A stretch of 64,000 nucleotides of DNA, from contig NZ_JAIRDQ010000003.1 of the NCBI RefSeq assembly GCF_021458635.1, positions 248,001-312,000 of the forward strand, in the 5' to 3' direction. Below, piece after piece: positions 1 to 7,326 of the stretch (positions within the stretch are counted from its first letter, which is position 1; each line of letters begins with the position of its first letter). The notes below the pieces were generated by a model that did no database searches, was not told where the DNA came from, and worked only from the letters and a program-made list of their open reading frames with translations. This DNA is from Bradyrhizobium monzae (GTDB taxonomy: Bacteria; Pseudomonadota; Alphaproteobacteria; Rhizobiales; Xanthobacteraceae). The translations under genes were made by a program, and so were the position numbers.

Positions 1-133
1 CGGACGCTGCGGGTCGTTGACCGAAACCACATGGACGCAGCAGAATAAACAACGGAACCGGCCCCGATCATCAAGGCGATCCCGAGCGCAACGGCCTTGT
101 TCCCAACAAGCGTCAGAACGGTGACTTCAGACT
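1..133. other. left edge, unassigned
   Basis: The + strand is open from base 1 to a TAA at 46-48, which could be the last 15 codons of an upstream gene. The minus strand over roughly bases 1-130 also reads as a hydrophobic, alanine/glycine-rich segment that could be the start of a divergent membrane protein. The two readings conflict and neither can be settled from so short a piece. No clear promoter for the downstream operon is seen, and no strong ribosome-binding site precedes the ATG at 134. Confidence 0.3.
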
Positions 134-1312
134 ATGACGACGACAGACACGCCATCCGCCATCCCCGCGACGGGATATCGTCTTCGGCTTCCCGGCCCCA
201 CTGAAGTGCCCGAACGGGTGCGGCAGGCCACAGCACGGTTGATCGTCAACCATCGCGGTCCCGAATGCAAAACCGCGATCGGCGAGACCGAGGAGATGAT
301 CCGTCCGGTCTTCGGCACGACAAACCGCGTCATGTTCTTCGCGAGCTCCGGAACGGGCGTCATGGAGGCGGCACTCGTCAACGTGGTCGGGCCGGGCAGC
401 CAGATCCTCGTGATCGAGCATGGTCAGTTCGGCGAGCGCTTCACCTCGATCGCCAAGGCCATGAATATCTCGGTCGACACCGTTGCTACCGAGTGGGGCC
501 AGGCCATCGATGTTGCCGCGGTGGAGGCTCGCCTGCGCGAGCGCAGCTACCGCGCCATCGTCGTCGTCCACAACGAGAGCTCGACCGGAATGGTGGCCGA
601 TCTTGCGGCGCTCGGCGCGCTTGTGCGCGACCGGCCCACGCTGCTCATTGCGGACTCCGTCAGCGGCCTCGGCGGCATCGCGATGCGACAGGACGAATGG
701 GGCGTCGATATCGTCGTCTCGGCCTCACAGAAGGCGCTGATGTGCCCGCCGGGCCTCGCACTTGCCAGCGTGAGCCCCAAGGCGTGGCGCGTGATCGAGC
801 AGGACGAGCGACGATCGGTCTTCTTCTGGGATTTCCGCCGGGCGCTGAAATCCGTCGAGCTGAACGAGACTCCGTTCACGGCGCCGGTCAGCCTTCTCTA
901 TGGCCTGCGTGAATCCCTGACGATGATGCACGAGGAAGGCCTCCCGAACGTGCTCGCGCGCCATCAGCAACTGTCGGGCGCGCTGCGCGCCGGCGGCGCG
1001 GCGCTCGGGCTTGCGGATTTTTGCGAGCGCGGACCGCGCTCGAGCACCGTCGTCGTCTTCAAGGTGCCTGACGGGCTCGAGGGCGGAACGATCGTGCGGC
1101 GGCTCTACGCCGATCATCGCACGGTCATCGCCGGCGCCCGCAACCGTCTCTCCGGCCGCGTCATCCGATTCGGCACGATGGGCGCCTTCAGAGCCGCAAC
1201 CATCCTGACAGACCTGCTTCATCTCGAAGACGTCTTGACCAAGCTGGGCCTCCCGGTCGAAGCTGGTGCCGGGCTCAAGGCGGCGACCGAACATCTCGCC
1301 AAAACCAAATAA
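134..1312 (+). CDS. class V PLP aminotransferase (alanine/serine-glyoxylate type)
   Basis: A 392-residue fold-type I PLP enzyme. The N-terminus carries the LPGPTEVPERV motif typical of alanine-glyoxylate and serine-pyruvate aminotransferases. The cofactor region reads SSGTGVMEAAL, a conserved Asp lies in LIADSVSGLGG, and the Schiff-base lysine is K200 in SASQKALMCPPG. It probably moves an amino group from a small amino acid to glyoxylate or pyruvate in the cytoplasm. It leads a tightly spaced operon with an ABC importer and a threonine-aldolase-like lyase, so its substrate may be what the importer brings in. The neighbouring importer resembles aminoethylphosphonate systems, but the N-terminal motif is not that of classical PhnW and no PhnX follows, so I leave the substrate open. 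Confidence 0.85.
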   Translation: MTTTDTPSAIPATGYRLRLPGPTEVPERVRQATARLIVNHRGPECKTAIGETEEMIRPVFGTTNRVMFFASSGTGVMEAALVNVVGPGSQILVIEHGQFGERFTSIAKAMNISVDTVATEWGQAIDVAAVEARLRERSYRAIVVVHNESSTGMVADLAALGALVRDRPTLLIADSVSGLGGIAMRQDEWGVDIVVSASQKALMCPPGLALASVSPKAWRVIEQDERRSVFFWDFRRALKSVELNETPFTAPVSLLYGLRESLTMMHEEGLPNVLARHQQLSGALRAGGAALGLADFCERGPRSSTVVVFKVPDGLEGGTIVRRLYADHRTVIAGARNRLSGRVIRFGTMGAFRAATILTDLLHLEDVLTKLGLPVEAGAGLKAATEHLAKTK

Positions 1313-1341
1313 GCAACAACAGAACCGAAAAGGCGAACACG

Positions 1342-2349
1342 ATGAGAACTCCGGCCTCGGTCCTCGCCCGCGGCGCCGCGCTGGCCATCTCGCTCCTTGC
1401 GGCCGGATCGGCCTGGGCCGAGCAGCATGTCGTGCTCTATTCGGCCAACGACGACACCGTGAACAAGCTTGTCTCCGACGGCTTCGCCAAGGCGACCGGA
1501 ATCAAGGTCGACGTGGTGTCGACGGGATCAGGGGTTCTTGTCCGCCGCATCACATCCGAGGCCGCAAATCCGCAAGGCGACGTGATCTGGGGTGTCAGCG
1601 CGACGATCCTGCGGCTGGCGAGCCCATATCTTCAGGCCTACCCGGCCAAGGGCCGCGAAGCCGTGCCGGCGCAGTTTCGCGATGCCGGGGATCTCTGGCT
1701 CGGCACCAACATCCAGGTCGTCGTGATCGGAGAGAACACCAAGGCGATCGACAAGGACAACGGGCCGAAATCCTGGGCGGATCTCCTCGATCCGAAATGG
1801 AAGGGCAAGCTTGCCTTTACCGACCCCAGCAATTCCGGATTCTCATATGCGGCCGCCACCTTGCTTCTATCGCAATGGGGAGAAGGCGACGCAGCCTGGA
1901 CCAAGATGGGCCAGCTGCTTGCGAACGCGAAGGTGCTCAATCGCTCGACGCAGGTCTTCGAAGGCGTCGGCAGCGGCGAATATCCGCTCGGCATCACGCT
2001 GGAATATGCCGGCTTCCTTTGGGCCCACAACGGCGCGCCGGTGAATGTGGTCTACCCAGCCGAGGGCACGCACGCGGTCGTCGAGGGCGCTGGCATCCTG
2101 AAAGGCGGACCGAACACTGAAGCTGCCAAACAGCTCATCGATTATCTCGCCAGCAAGGACGTGCAGGAGATGTTGCTGAAAGCGACGTTCCGGCGGCCCG
2201 CGCGCCAGGATATCGATCTCGGCACTGTTGCACCCGGCATGCTGCCCTTCTCGGCGATCAAGGTGCTGCCCTACGACGATGCCAAATGGGAAGCGGCGCG
2301 GCGCGATACCCTCGCGCGGCTGAAGACGACGATCCAGGATACCCGCTGA
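1342..2349 (+). CDS. ABC transporter periplasmic substrate-binding protein
   Basis: 335 residues with a cleavable signal peptide (hydrophobic core at residues 10-24, cleavage after GSAWA). The mature protein starts with VVLYSANDDTVNKL and continues with the TGIKVDVVSTGSG region seen in family 1 binding proteins for ferric iron (FbpA) and 2-aminoethylphosphonate (PhnS/AepX). Later landmarks are DPKWKGKLAFTDPSNSG and the TLEYAG stretch. It captures the ligand in the periplasm and delivers it to the permease encoded two genes downstream. An AAGG-containing ribosome-binding site lies just before the ATG. The ligand cannot be fixed from sequence; the flanking PLP enzymes favour an amino compound over iron. 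Confidence 0.88.
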   Translation: MRTPASVLARGAALAISLLAAGSAWAEQHVVLYSANDDTVNKLVSDGFAKATGIKVDVVSTGSGVLVRRITSEAANPQGDVIWGVSATILRLASPYLQAYPAKGREAVPAQFRDAGDLWLGTNIQVVVIGENTKAIDKDNGPKSWADLLDPKWKGKLAFTDPSNSGFSYAAATLLLSQWGEGDAAWTKMGQLLANAKVLNRSTQVFEGVGSGEYPLGITLEYAGFLWAHNGAPVNVVYPAEGTHAVVEGAGILKGGPNTEAAKQLIDYLASKDVQEMLLKATFRRPARQDIDLGTVAPGMLPFSAIKVLPYDDAKWEAARRDTLARLKTTIQDTR

Positions 2350-2354
2350 AGTCC

Positions 2355-3416
2355 ATGACCGCGATCCGGATCGAACAGTTGACGCGCACCTTCGGCCCGG
2401 TGCGCGCGGTGGACAACATCTCGCTCGACATCGCGCATGGCGAGCTGTTCACGCTGCTCGGGCCGTCGGGCTGCGGCAAGACGACGTTGTTGCGCATGAT
2501 CGCCGGCTTCGTCGAGGTCGAGTCCGGATCGATTTCCTTCGGCGACCGGCGCATCGACAATCTGCCCGCGCATCGCCGCGACACCGGCATGGTGTTTCAG
2601 AATTACGCGATCTTTCCGAACCATACCGTGGCCGAAAACGTCGCCTACGGACTGAAGGCGAGGAAGGTTTCGGCCGCCGACATCAAATCGCGTGTCGACA
2701 AGGCGCTCGAGCGGGTGCGTCTCGCCGGCTATGGTCCGCGCTCGCCGCACCAGCTCTCGGGCGGCCAGCTGCAACGCGTCGCCATTGCGCGCGCACTCGT
2801 CATCGAGCCTGCGGTGCTGCTGTTCGACGAGCCGCTGTCCAATCTCGACGCGCAGCTGCGGACCGAGATGCGCATCGAGATCCGTCAATTGCAGCAGGCG
2901 CTCGGCCTGACCGCGATCTATGTGACGCATGACCAGGAGGAGGCGCTGGCCATCTCCGACCGCATCGCGGTCTTGCGGCACGGCAAGGTCGAGCAGGTCG
3001 ACACGCCCGAGCGCATCTACCGGATGCCGCAGACCGCCTTCGTGGCCGAATTCCTCGGCTCGACCAATATGGTGCCGGGCGTCGCAAAGGCCTTCGACGG
3101 CCGCAACACCCAGGTTGCCGCAGCCGGAACGGAGTTTTTGGTTCGGGGCGAGGTCGCCGCGCCGGGTGCACCGGTGCTGCTGTCGCTCAGGCCGGAGGCG
3201 TTGCGGCTCAGCGACGGCTCCGACGCCGCCCTCGTTCACGCTCGGCTGGCATTGCGCGAATTCCTGGGCCCGGTGCAGCGTCTCCACGCAACGCTGCCGG
3301 ATGGCACCCGGCTTCGGGTCTCGGCGCTCGGTGGCGCGGCGTTCGATGCCCTGCCCGGCGCGCCGCTGGTGCTTGCCTACGACCCCGCCCAGATCATTGC
3401 GTTCCCTGCGCCATGA
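2355..3416 (+). CDS. ABC transporter ATP-binding protein
   Basis: 353 residues, starting at the ATG 5 bases after the binding-protein stop; the frame is open further upstream but only inside the previous gene. Walker A is GPSGCGKTT (residues 36-44), the ABC signature LSGGQ is at 134-138, and Walker B ends in FDEP with D158-E159. The switch histidine lies in VTHDQEEA. After about residue 240 comes a TOBE-type C-terminal domain, as in FbpC, PotA and PhnT. It energises import through the permease encoded next, whose start codon overlaps this stop (ATGA), indicating translational coupling. Confidence 0.92.
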   Translation: MTAIRIEQLTRTFGPVRAVDNISLDIAHGELFTLLGPSGCGKTTLLRMIAGFVEVESGSISFGDRRIDNLPAHRRDTGMVFQNYAIFPNHTVAENVAYGLKARKVSAADIKSRVDKALERVRLAGYGPRSPHQLSGGQLQRVAIARALVIEPAVLLFDEPLSNLDAQLRTEMRIEIRQLQQALGLTAIYVTHDQEEALAISDRIAVLRHGKVEQVDTPERIYRMPQTAFVAEFLGSTNMVPGVAKAFDGRNTQVAAAGTEFLVRGEVAAPGAPVLLSLRPEALRLSDGSDAALVHARLALREFLGPVQRLHATLPDGTRLRVSALGGAAFDALPGAPLVLAYDPAQIIAFPAP

Positions 3417-5050
3417 AGCGCTTCGCCACCATCGTGGCCCTGGGCTCCCTGGTGCTGCTCGCGGTCTTCCTGCTTTACCCGCTGGCGCTCGTGCTCGATG
3501 CGAGCGTCCGGATCGACGGCACGGGCGCCTTCACTTTCGGAAACTATGCGGCGATCGTGAAGAGCCGCTACTATCTCGGCTCCATCGGCAACAGTCTGCT
3601 CGCAGCAGGACTCGCAACAGGCCTTGCTTGCGCGATCGGCATCCCGCTCGCCTTCTGCCTCGCCCGGGTTGACGTGCCGGGCCGCGCGCTGCTGCTGACG
3701 CTGGCGTCGCTGCCGCTGGTGCTGCCCTCGTTCGTCAGCGCCTACGCTCTCGTGCTGCTGTTCGGCCATGCCGGCGTCGTCACCACGGCCCTGCGCGGGA
3801 TCGGCATCCCGATCGGCTCGATCTACGGCATGCCCGGCATCGTGATCGTGTTCACGTTGACGCTCTATCCCTACGTGGTGATGCCCGTGCTGGCGGGGTT
3901 TCAGGCCGTCGACGCTTCGATGGAAGAGGCCGCCCGTAATCTCGGCGGTTCGCAGTCTTATGCGGTTCGCACCGTGCTGCTGCCGATCGTGATGCCGGCG
4001 ATCCTGGCCGGCGGCTTGCTGGTCTTCATCGAAGCGCTGGAGAATTTCGGCGTGCCGGCGGTGCTGGCCGAAGACCGGCCGTTTCTCGCCGTCGACATCT
4101 TCAAGCTGTTCGCCGGCGAGTCCGACGCAAACCCGGCGGCAGCCGGAGCCCTCAGCGTGCTCCTGATCGCCTGCACCGCGCTCGCGCTGCTCGTTCAACG
4201 GCACTATCTCGGCAAGCGCCGTTTCTCGACCAGTGCGCGCAGCGCGCCCGCAAAACTATCGCTGACGCCGGGGTTGCGGCTCGCTGCTGCGATCATGAGC
4301 TGGGGCATCGTGATTGTCTCGCTGCTGCCCTTCGCGGCGGTGTTGATGGTCTCGGTGCTGCGCTTCCGCGGCCCCGTCCTGACCTGGGAGCTGGGCCTGG
4401 ACAATTACGCCACCCTGCTCTCGGGCTCCTATCGACCGCTGCTCAACACGCTGACGCTTGCGAGCGTCGCCGCCGTCGCGACGATGCTGATCGGTGCGCC
4501 GATCGGCTATGTCGTCGCCAGGCATCGCTCCCGCCTGTCGGGGCTGCTCGACTTCGTCGGGATGGTGCCGTTTGCGGTCTCGGGCACGATCCTTGCGATC
4601 GGCCTCATCGTTGCCTTCAACAGCGGGCCTCTCGTCCTGACCGGCGGCTGGCTGATCCTGGTGATCGCCTACGTCGTCCGCAAGCTGCCTTTCGCCATCC
4701 GCTCGTCCTCCGCGATCGTGCATCAGCTCGATCCGTCGCTCGAGGAAGCCTCGGTCAATCTCGGGGTCTCGCCAAGCAAGACATTCGCGACCCTCACGGT
4801 GCCGCTGATGGCGAGCGGACTCGTCGGCGGACTTGTCCTCGTCTGGATCACGGCCGCATCTGAGCTGAGCGCGACCATCGTGCTCTATTCGAGCCGTTGG
4901 GCGACCACGACCGTCGTCATGTACCACGCGATCGAAGGCACCGGCGCAGGCCTCGCGGCCGCCGCAGCCGCGGTCCTCATTCTCGTCACCGCGATCCCCT
5001 TGCTTCTGATCAACCGGCGCGTCAACAAGCAGGAAGCGACCGTCATATGA
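3413..5050 (+). CDS. ABC transporter permease with two fused membrane domains
   Basis: 545 residues with about twelve hydrophobic segments in two homologous halves. Each half contains a binding-protein-dependent transport (EAA) loop: one around EEAARNLGGSQSYAVRTVLLP and one around EEASVNLGVSPSKTFATLTVP. A single polypeptide of this size therefore supplies both membrane subunits, as in FbpB-type iron and AepW-type aminoethylphosphonate permeases. A charged linker (GKRRFSTSARSAP) separates the halves near residue 270. The start overlaps the ATPase stop by four bases, and the stop overlaps a possible ATG for the next gene. Confidence 0.9.
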   Translation: MKRFATIVALGSLVLLAVFLLYPLALVLDASVRIDGTGAFTFGNYAAIVKSRYYLGSIGNSLLAAGLATGLACAIGIPLAFCLARVDVPGRALLLTLASLPLVLPSFVSAYALVLLFGHAGVVTTALRGIGIPIGSIYGMPGIVIVFTLTLYPYVVMPVLAGFQAVDASMEEAARNLGGSQSYAVRTVLLPIVMPAILAGGLLVFIEALENFGVPAVLAEDRPFLAVDIFKLFAGESDANPAAAGALSVLLIACTALALLVQRHYLGKRRFSTSARSAPAKLSLTPGLRLAAAIMSWGIVIVSLLPFAAVLMVSVLRFRGPVLTWELGLDNYATLLSGSYRPLLNTLTLASVAAVATMLIGAPIGYVVARHRSRLSGLLDFVGMVPFAVSGTILAIGLIVAFNSGPLVLTGGWLILVIAYVVRKLPFAIRSSSAIVHQLDPSLEEASVNLGVSPSKTFATLTVPLMASGLVGGLVLVWITAASELSATIVLYSSRWATTTVVMYHAIEGTGAGLAAAAAAVLILVTAIPLLLINRRVNKQEATVI

Positions 5051-5067
5051 CGGCAGGACAGGACGTC

Positions 5068-6123
5068 ATGAACGACACAACCCGAACGCTCCCGAATTTT
5101 CGCAGCGACAATGTCGCGCCGGTCGCGCCTGAGATTCTCCAGGCGATCACCGAGGTCAATCGCGGACCGGCGGCTTCCTATGGCGACGACCATTATTCGA
5201 AATTGCTGAACCAGCGTTTCTCGGCGCTGTTCGAGACCGAGGTTACGGTTTTCCCCGTCGCGACCGGCACGGCGGCTAACGCCCTATCACTCGCGGCCTG
5301 CGCGCGACCATATGGCGCGATCTACTGCCACGAGGAGGCGCATGTTCACACCGCGGAAGGCGGCGCGACCGAAGCCTTCACAGGCGGCGCGAAGCTCCTC
5401 ACTCTGCCCGGCTCGAACTTTCGGATCGAGCCCGCACTCCTGCGCCAGGCGCTCGCCGGGACGGCCTGGGGAGTCCGCAATCGCTCCCAGCCCGACGCGG
5501 TGTCGATCACCCAGTGCAGCGAATTCGGCACCGTCTACGCGCTCGCCGAGATCGCGGAGATCAGTGCAATCGCCCGTGACAGGAATCTGTCCGTTCACAT
5601 GGATGGCGCCCGCTTCGCCAACGCCCTGGCGCGGCTCGGCTGCAGTCCGTCGGAGATGACGTGGCGCGCGGGCATCGACATCCTGTCCTTTGGCGCGACC
5701 AAGAACGGCGCCATGTCGGCGGATGCGATCGTGGTCTTCGACCGAGACCTCGTCGAACCCCTGTCCTACCGGCTTCGCCGCGCCGGCCAGACCTGGTCGA
5801 AGATGCGCTATGCGGCTGCACAGCTGCTCGCCTATGTCGAGGGCGGCCTTTATCTGCGGCTCGCGACCAAGGCCAACGCCGTGGCTGCGCGCCTTGGAGC
5901 GGGTCTCGCCGCACTGCCCGGCGTTCGGCTCGTCGCGCCAGTGGAAGCCAATCTGGTTTTCATCAACCTCCCTGTGTCGGCCATCAACCGGCTCGCTGCG
6001 ACTGGCTTGCCATTCGCGCGACGTGGCCAGGACGTCATCCGCTTCGTGACCCGCTTCGACAGCACCGAACAGGAAGCCGACGAGGTCATCGCGCTCGTCC
6101 GTGATGCGACGACAGGAGGCTGA
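5068..6123 (+). CDS. threonine-aldolase-like beta-eliminating lyase
   Basis: 351 residues of the low-specificity threonine aldolase / aromatic amino acid beta-eliminating lyase family (PLP fold type I). The N-terminus NFRSDNVAPVAPEILQA, the HEEAHVHTAEGGA region, the HMDGARFANALARLG cofactor motif and lysine K212 in SFGATKNGAMSADA are diagnostic. It should cleave a 3-hydroxy amino acid to glycine plus an aldehyde. I chose the ATG at 5068 because AGGACAGGA sits at good spacing. An in-frame ATG at 5047 overlaps the permease stop and would add seven residues. With the operon's aminotransferase it suggests use of an imported beta-hydroxy amino acid or related compound; this is inference. Confidence 0.87.
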   Translation: MNDTTRTLPNFRSDNVAPVAPEILQAITEVNRGPAASYGDDHYSKLLNQRFSALFETEVTVFPVATGTAANALSLAACARPYGAIYCHEEAHVHTAEGGATEAFTGGAKLLTLPGSNFRIEPALLRQALAGTAWGVRNRSQPDAVSITQCSEFGTVYALAEIAEISAIARDRNLSVHMDGARFANALARLGCSPSEMTWRAGIDILSFGATKNGAMSADAIVVFDRDLVEPLSYRLRRAGQTWSKMRYAAAQLLAYVEGGLYLRLATKANAVAARLGAGLAALPGVRLVAPVEANLVFINLPVSAINRLAATGLPFARRGQDVIRFVTRFDSTEQEADEVIALVRDATTGG

Positions 6124-6195
6124 GAGCGACGCGCCGCCGCCTCAGTTCAAACGTCAGACCTCGCGATTCTCACAGCCCGGTTGTATCATCCGCGC

Positions 6196-7293
6196 ATGAG
6201 AGAATCCGGCATCGTGGAAGGCGCGACGCGCGTTCGCAAGATCATCCATATCGACATGGATGCCTTTTACGCGTCGGTGGAACAGCGCGATAATCCGGAA
6301 CTGCGCGGCAAGCCCGTCGCGGTCGGCGGTTCGGCCGAGCGCGGTGTGGTCGCCGCGGCGAGCTATGAAGCGCGCAAATTCGGCGTTCGGTCCGCGATGC
6401 CGTCGGTCACCGCGAAGCGTCAATGTCCCGACCTGATCTTCGTGAAGCCGCGCTTCGAAATCTACAAGGCGATCAGCCGGCAGATTCGCGAGATATTTGC
6501 CGAGCACACCGATATCATCGAGCCCTTGTCCCTCGACGAGGCCTATCTCGACGTGACGGAGAACCTACAAGGCATCCCGCTCGCGCGCGACATCGCGCTG
6601 CGGATCCGCGAGAAGATCAAGGCCGAGACCGGCCTCAACGCTTCGGCGGGCATTTCCTACAACAAGTTCCTGGCCAAGCTCGCCTCCGATCACCGCAAGC
6701 CGAACGGCCAGTTCGTGATCTCCCCGGAGATGGGACCCGCCTTCGTGGAGACGCTGCCTGTCGGCAAGTTCCACGGGATCGGGCCGGCAACAGGTGCGAA
6801 GATGAACGCACTCGGCTTGTTTACCGGTCTCGACATCCGCAACCAGACGCTCGAGTTCATGAACGCGAACTTCGGCAAGTCGGGCGCCTATTACTACTGG
6901 ATCTCGCGCGGCGTCGACGAACGGCCGGTGCGGGCCAACCGGATCCGCAAATCCATCGGTGCGGAAACCACGTTCTCGACCGATCTCGCCGATTTCGACG
7001 TGCTGGTCGTCGAGCTTTGCCCCCTCGTCGACAAGGTCTGGCGCCATTGCGAGACGACCGGCAACCGGGGCCGCACCGTCACCTTGAAGATCAAGTTTGC
7101 CGACTTCGAGATCATCACACGCAGCAGGTCTCTCCTCGCGCCGGTCGCAGGCCGGGACGAGTTGGAGCGCCTGGCCTGCGGCCTGCTCGAAGTCGAGATG
7201 CCGCTGCCCAAACGCGTCAGGCTGCTGGGTGTATCGCTGTCGTCCCTCCAGCTCGGAGACGATGCGGAGCCGCAATTGACTTTCGGCATCTGA
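6196..7293 (+). CDS. dinB: DNA polymerase IV (Y family)
   Basis: 365 residues. Catalytic motifs are IHIDMDAFYASVE (D20 and D22) and SLDEAYLD (D114, E115). Helix-hairpin-helix residues follow around GKFHGIGPATGAKM, then the little-finger domain. The C-terminus QLTFGI resembles a beta-clamp binding motif. It performs error-prone translesion synthesis at stalled forks. The ATG at 6196 is preferred; an in-frame TTG at 6181 would add five residues. No GTTC-N7-GTTC LexA box is visible in the 72 bases upstream. It converges on the SOS-boxed FAN1-like nuclease, with 33 bases between the two stops. Confidence 0.95.
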   Translation: MRESGIVEGATRVRKIIHIDMDAFYASVEQRDNPELRGKPVAVGGSAERGVVAAASYEARKFGVRSAMPSVTAKRQCPDLIFVKPRFEIYKAISRQIREIFAEHTDIIEPLSLDEAYLDVTENLQGIPLARDIALRIREKIKAETGLNASAGISYNKFLAKLASDHRKPNGQFVISPEMGPAFVETLPVGKFHGIGPATGAKMNALGLFTGLDIRNQTLEFMNANFGKSGAYYYWISRGVDERPVRANRIRKSIGAETTFSTDLADFDVLVVELCPLVDKVWRHCETTGNRGRTVTLKIKFADFEIITRSRSLLAPVAGRDELERLACGLLEVEMPLPKRVRLLGVSLSSLQLGDDAEPQLTFGI

Positions 7294-7326
7294 TCCGAAC
7301 CGGGTGCGGCAAGTGCGAAACCGGAA

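Noticed and set aside
134..1312. PhnW (2-aminoethylphosphonate-pyruvate transaminase)
   Set aside because: The importer next to it is AEP-like, but the N-terminal motif and spacing fit alanine/serine-glyoxylate aminotransferases better and no PhnX gene follows.
6124..6195. LexA box upstream of dinB
   Set aside because: GTTCAAACGTCAGAC has one half-site but the second is not GTTC, so it does not meet the GTTC-N7-GTTC rule.
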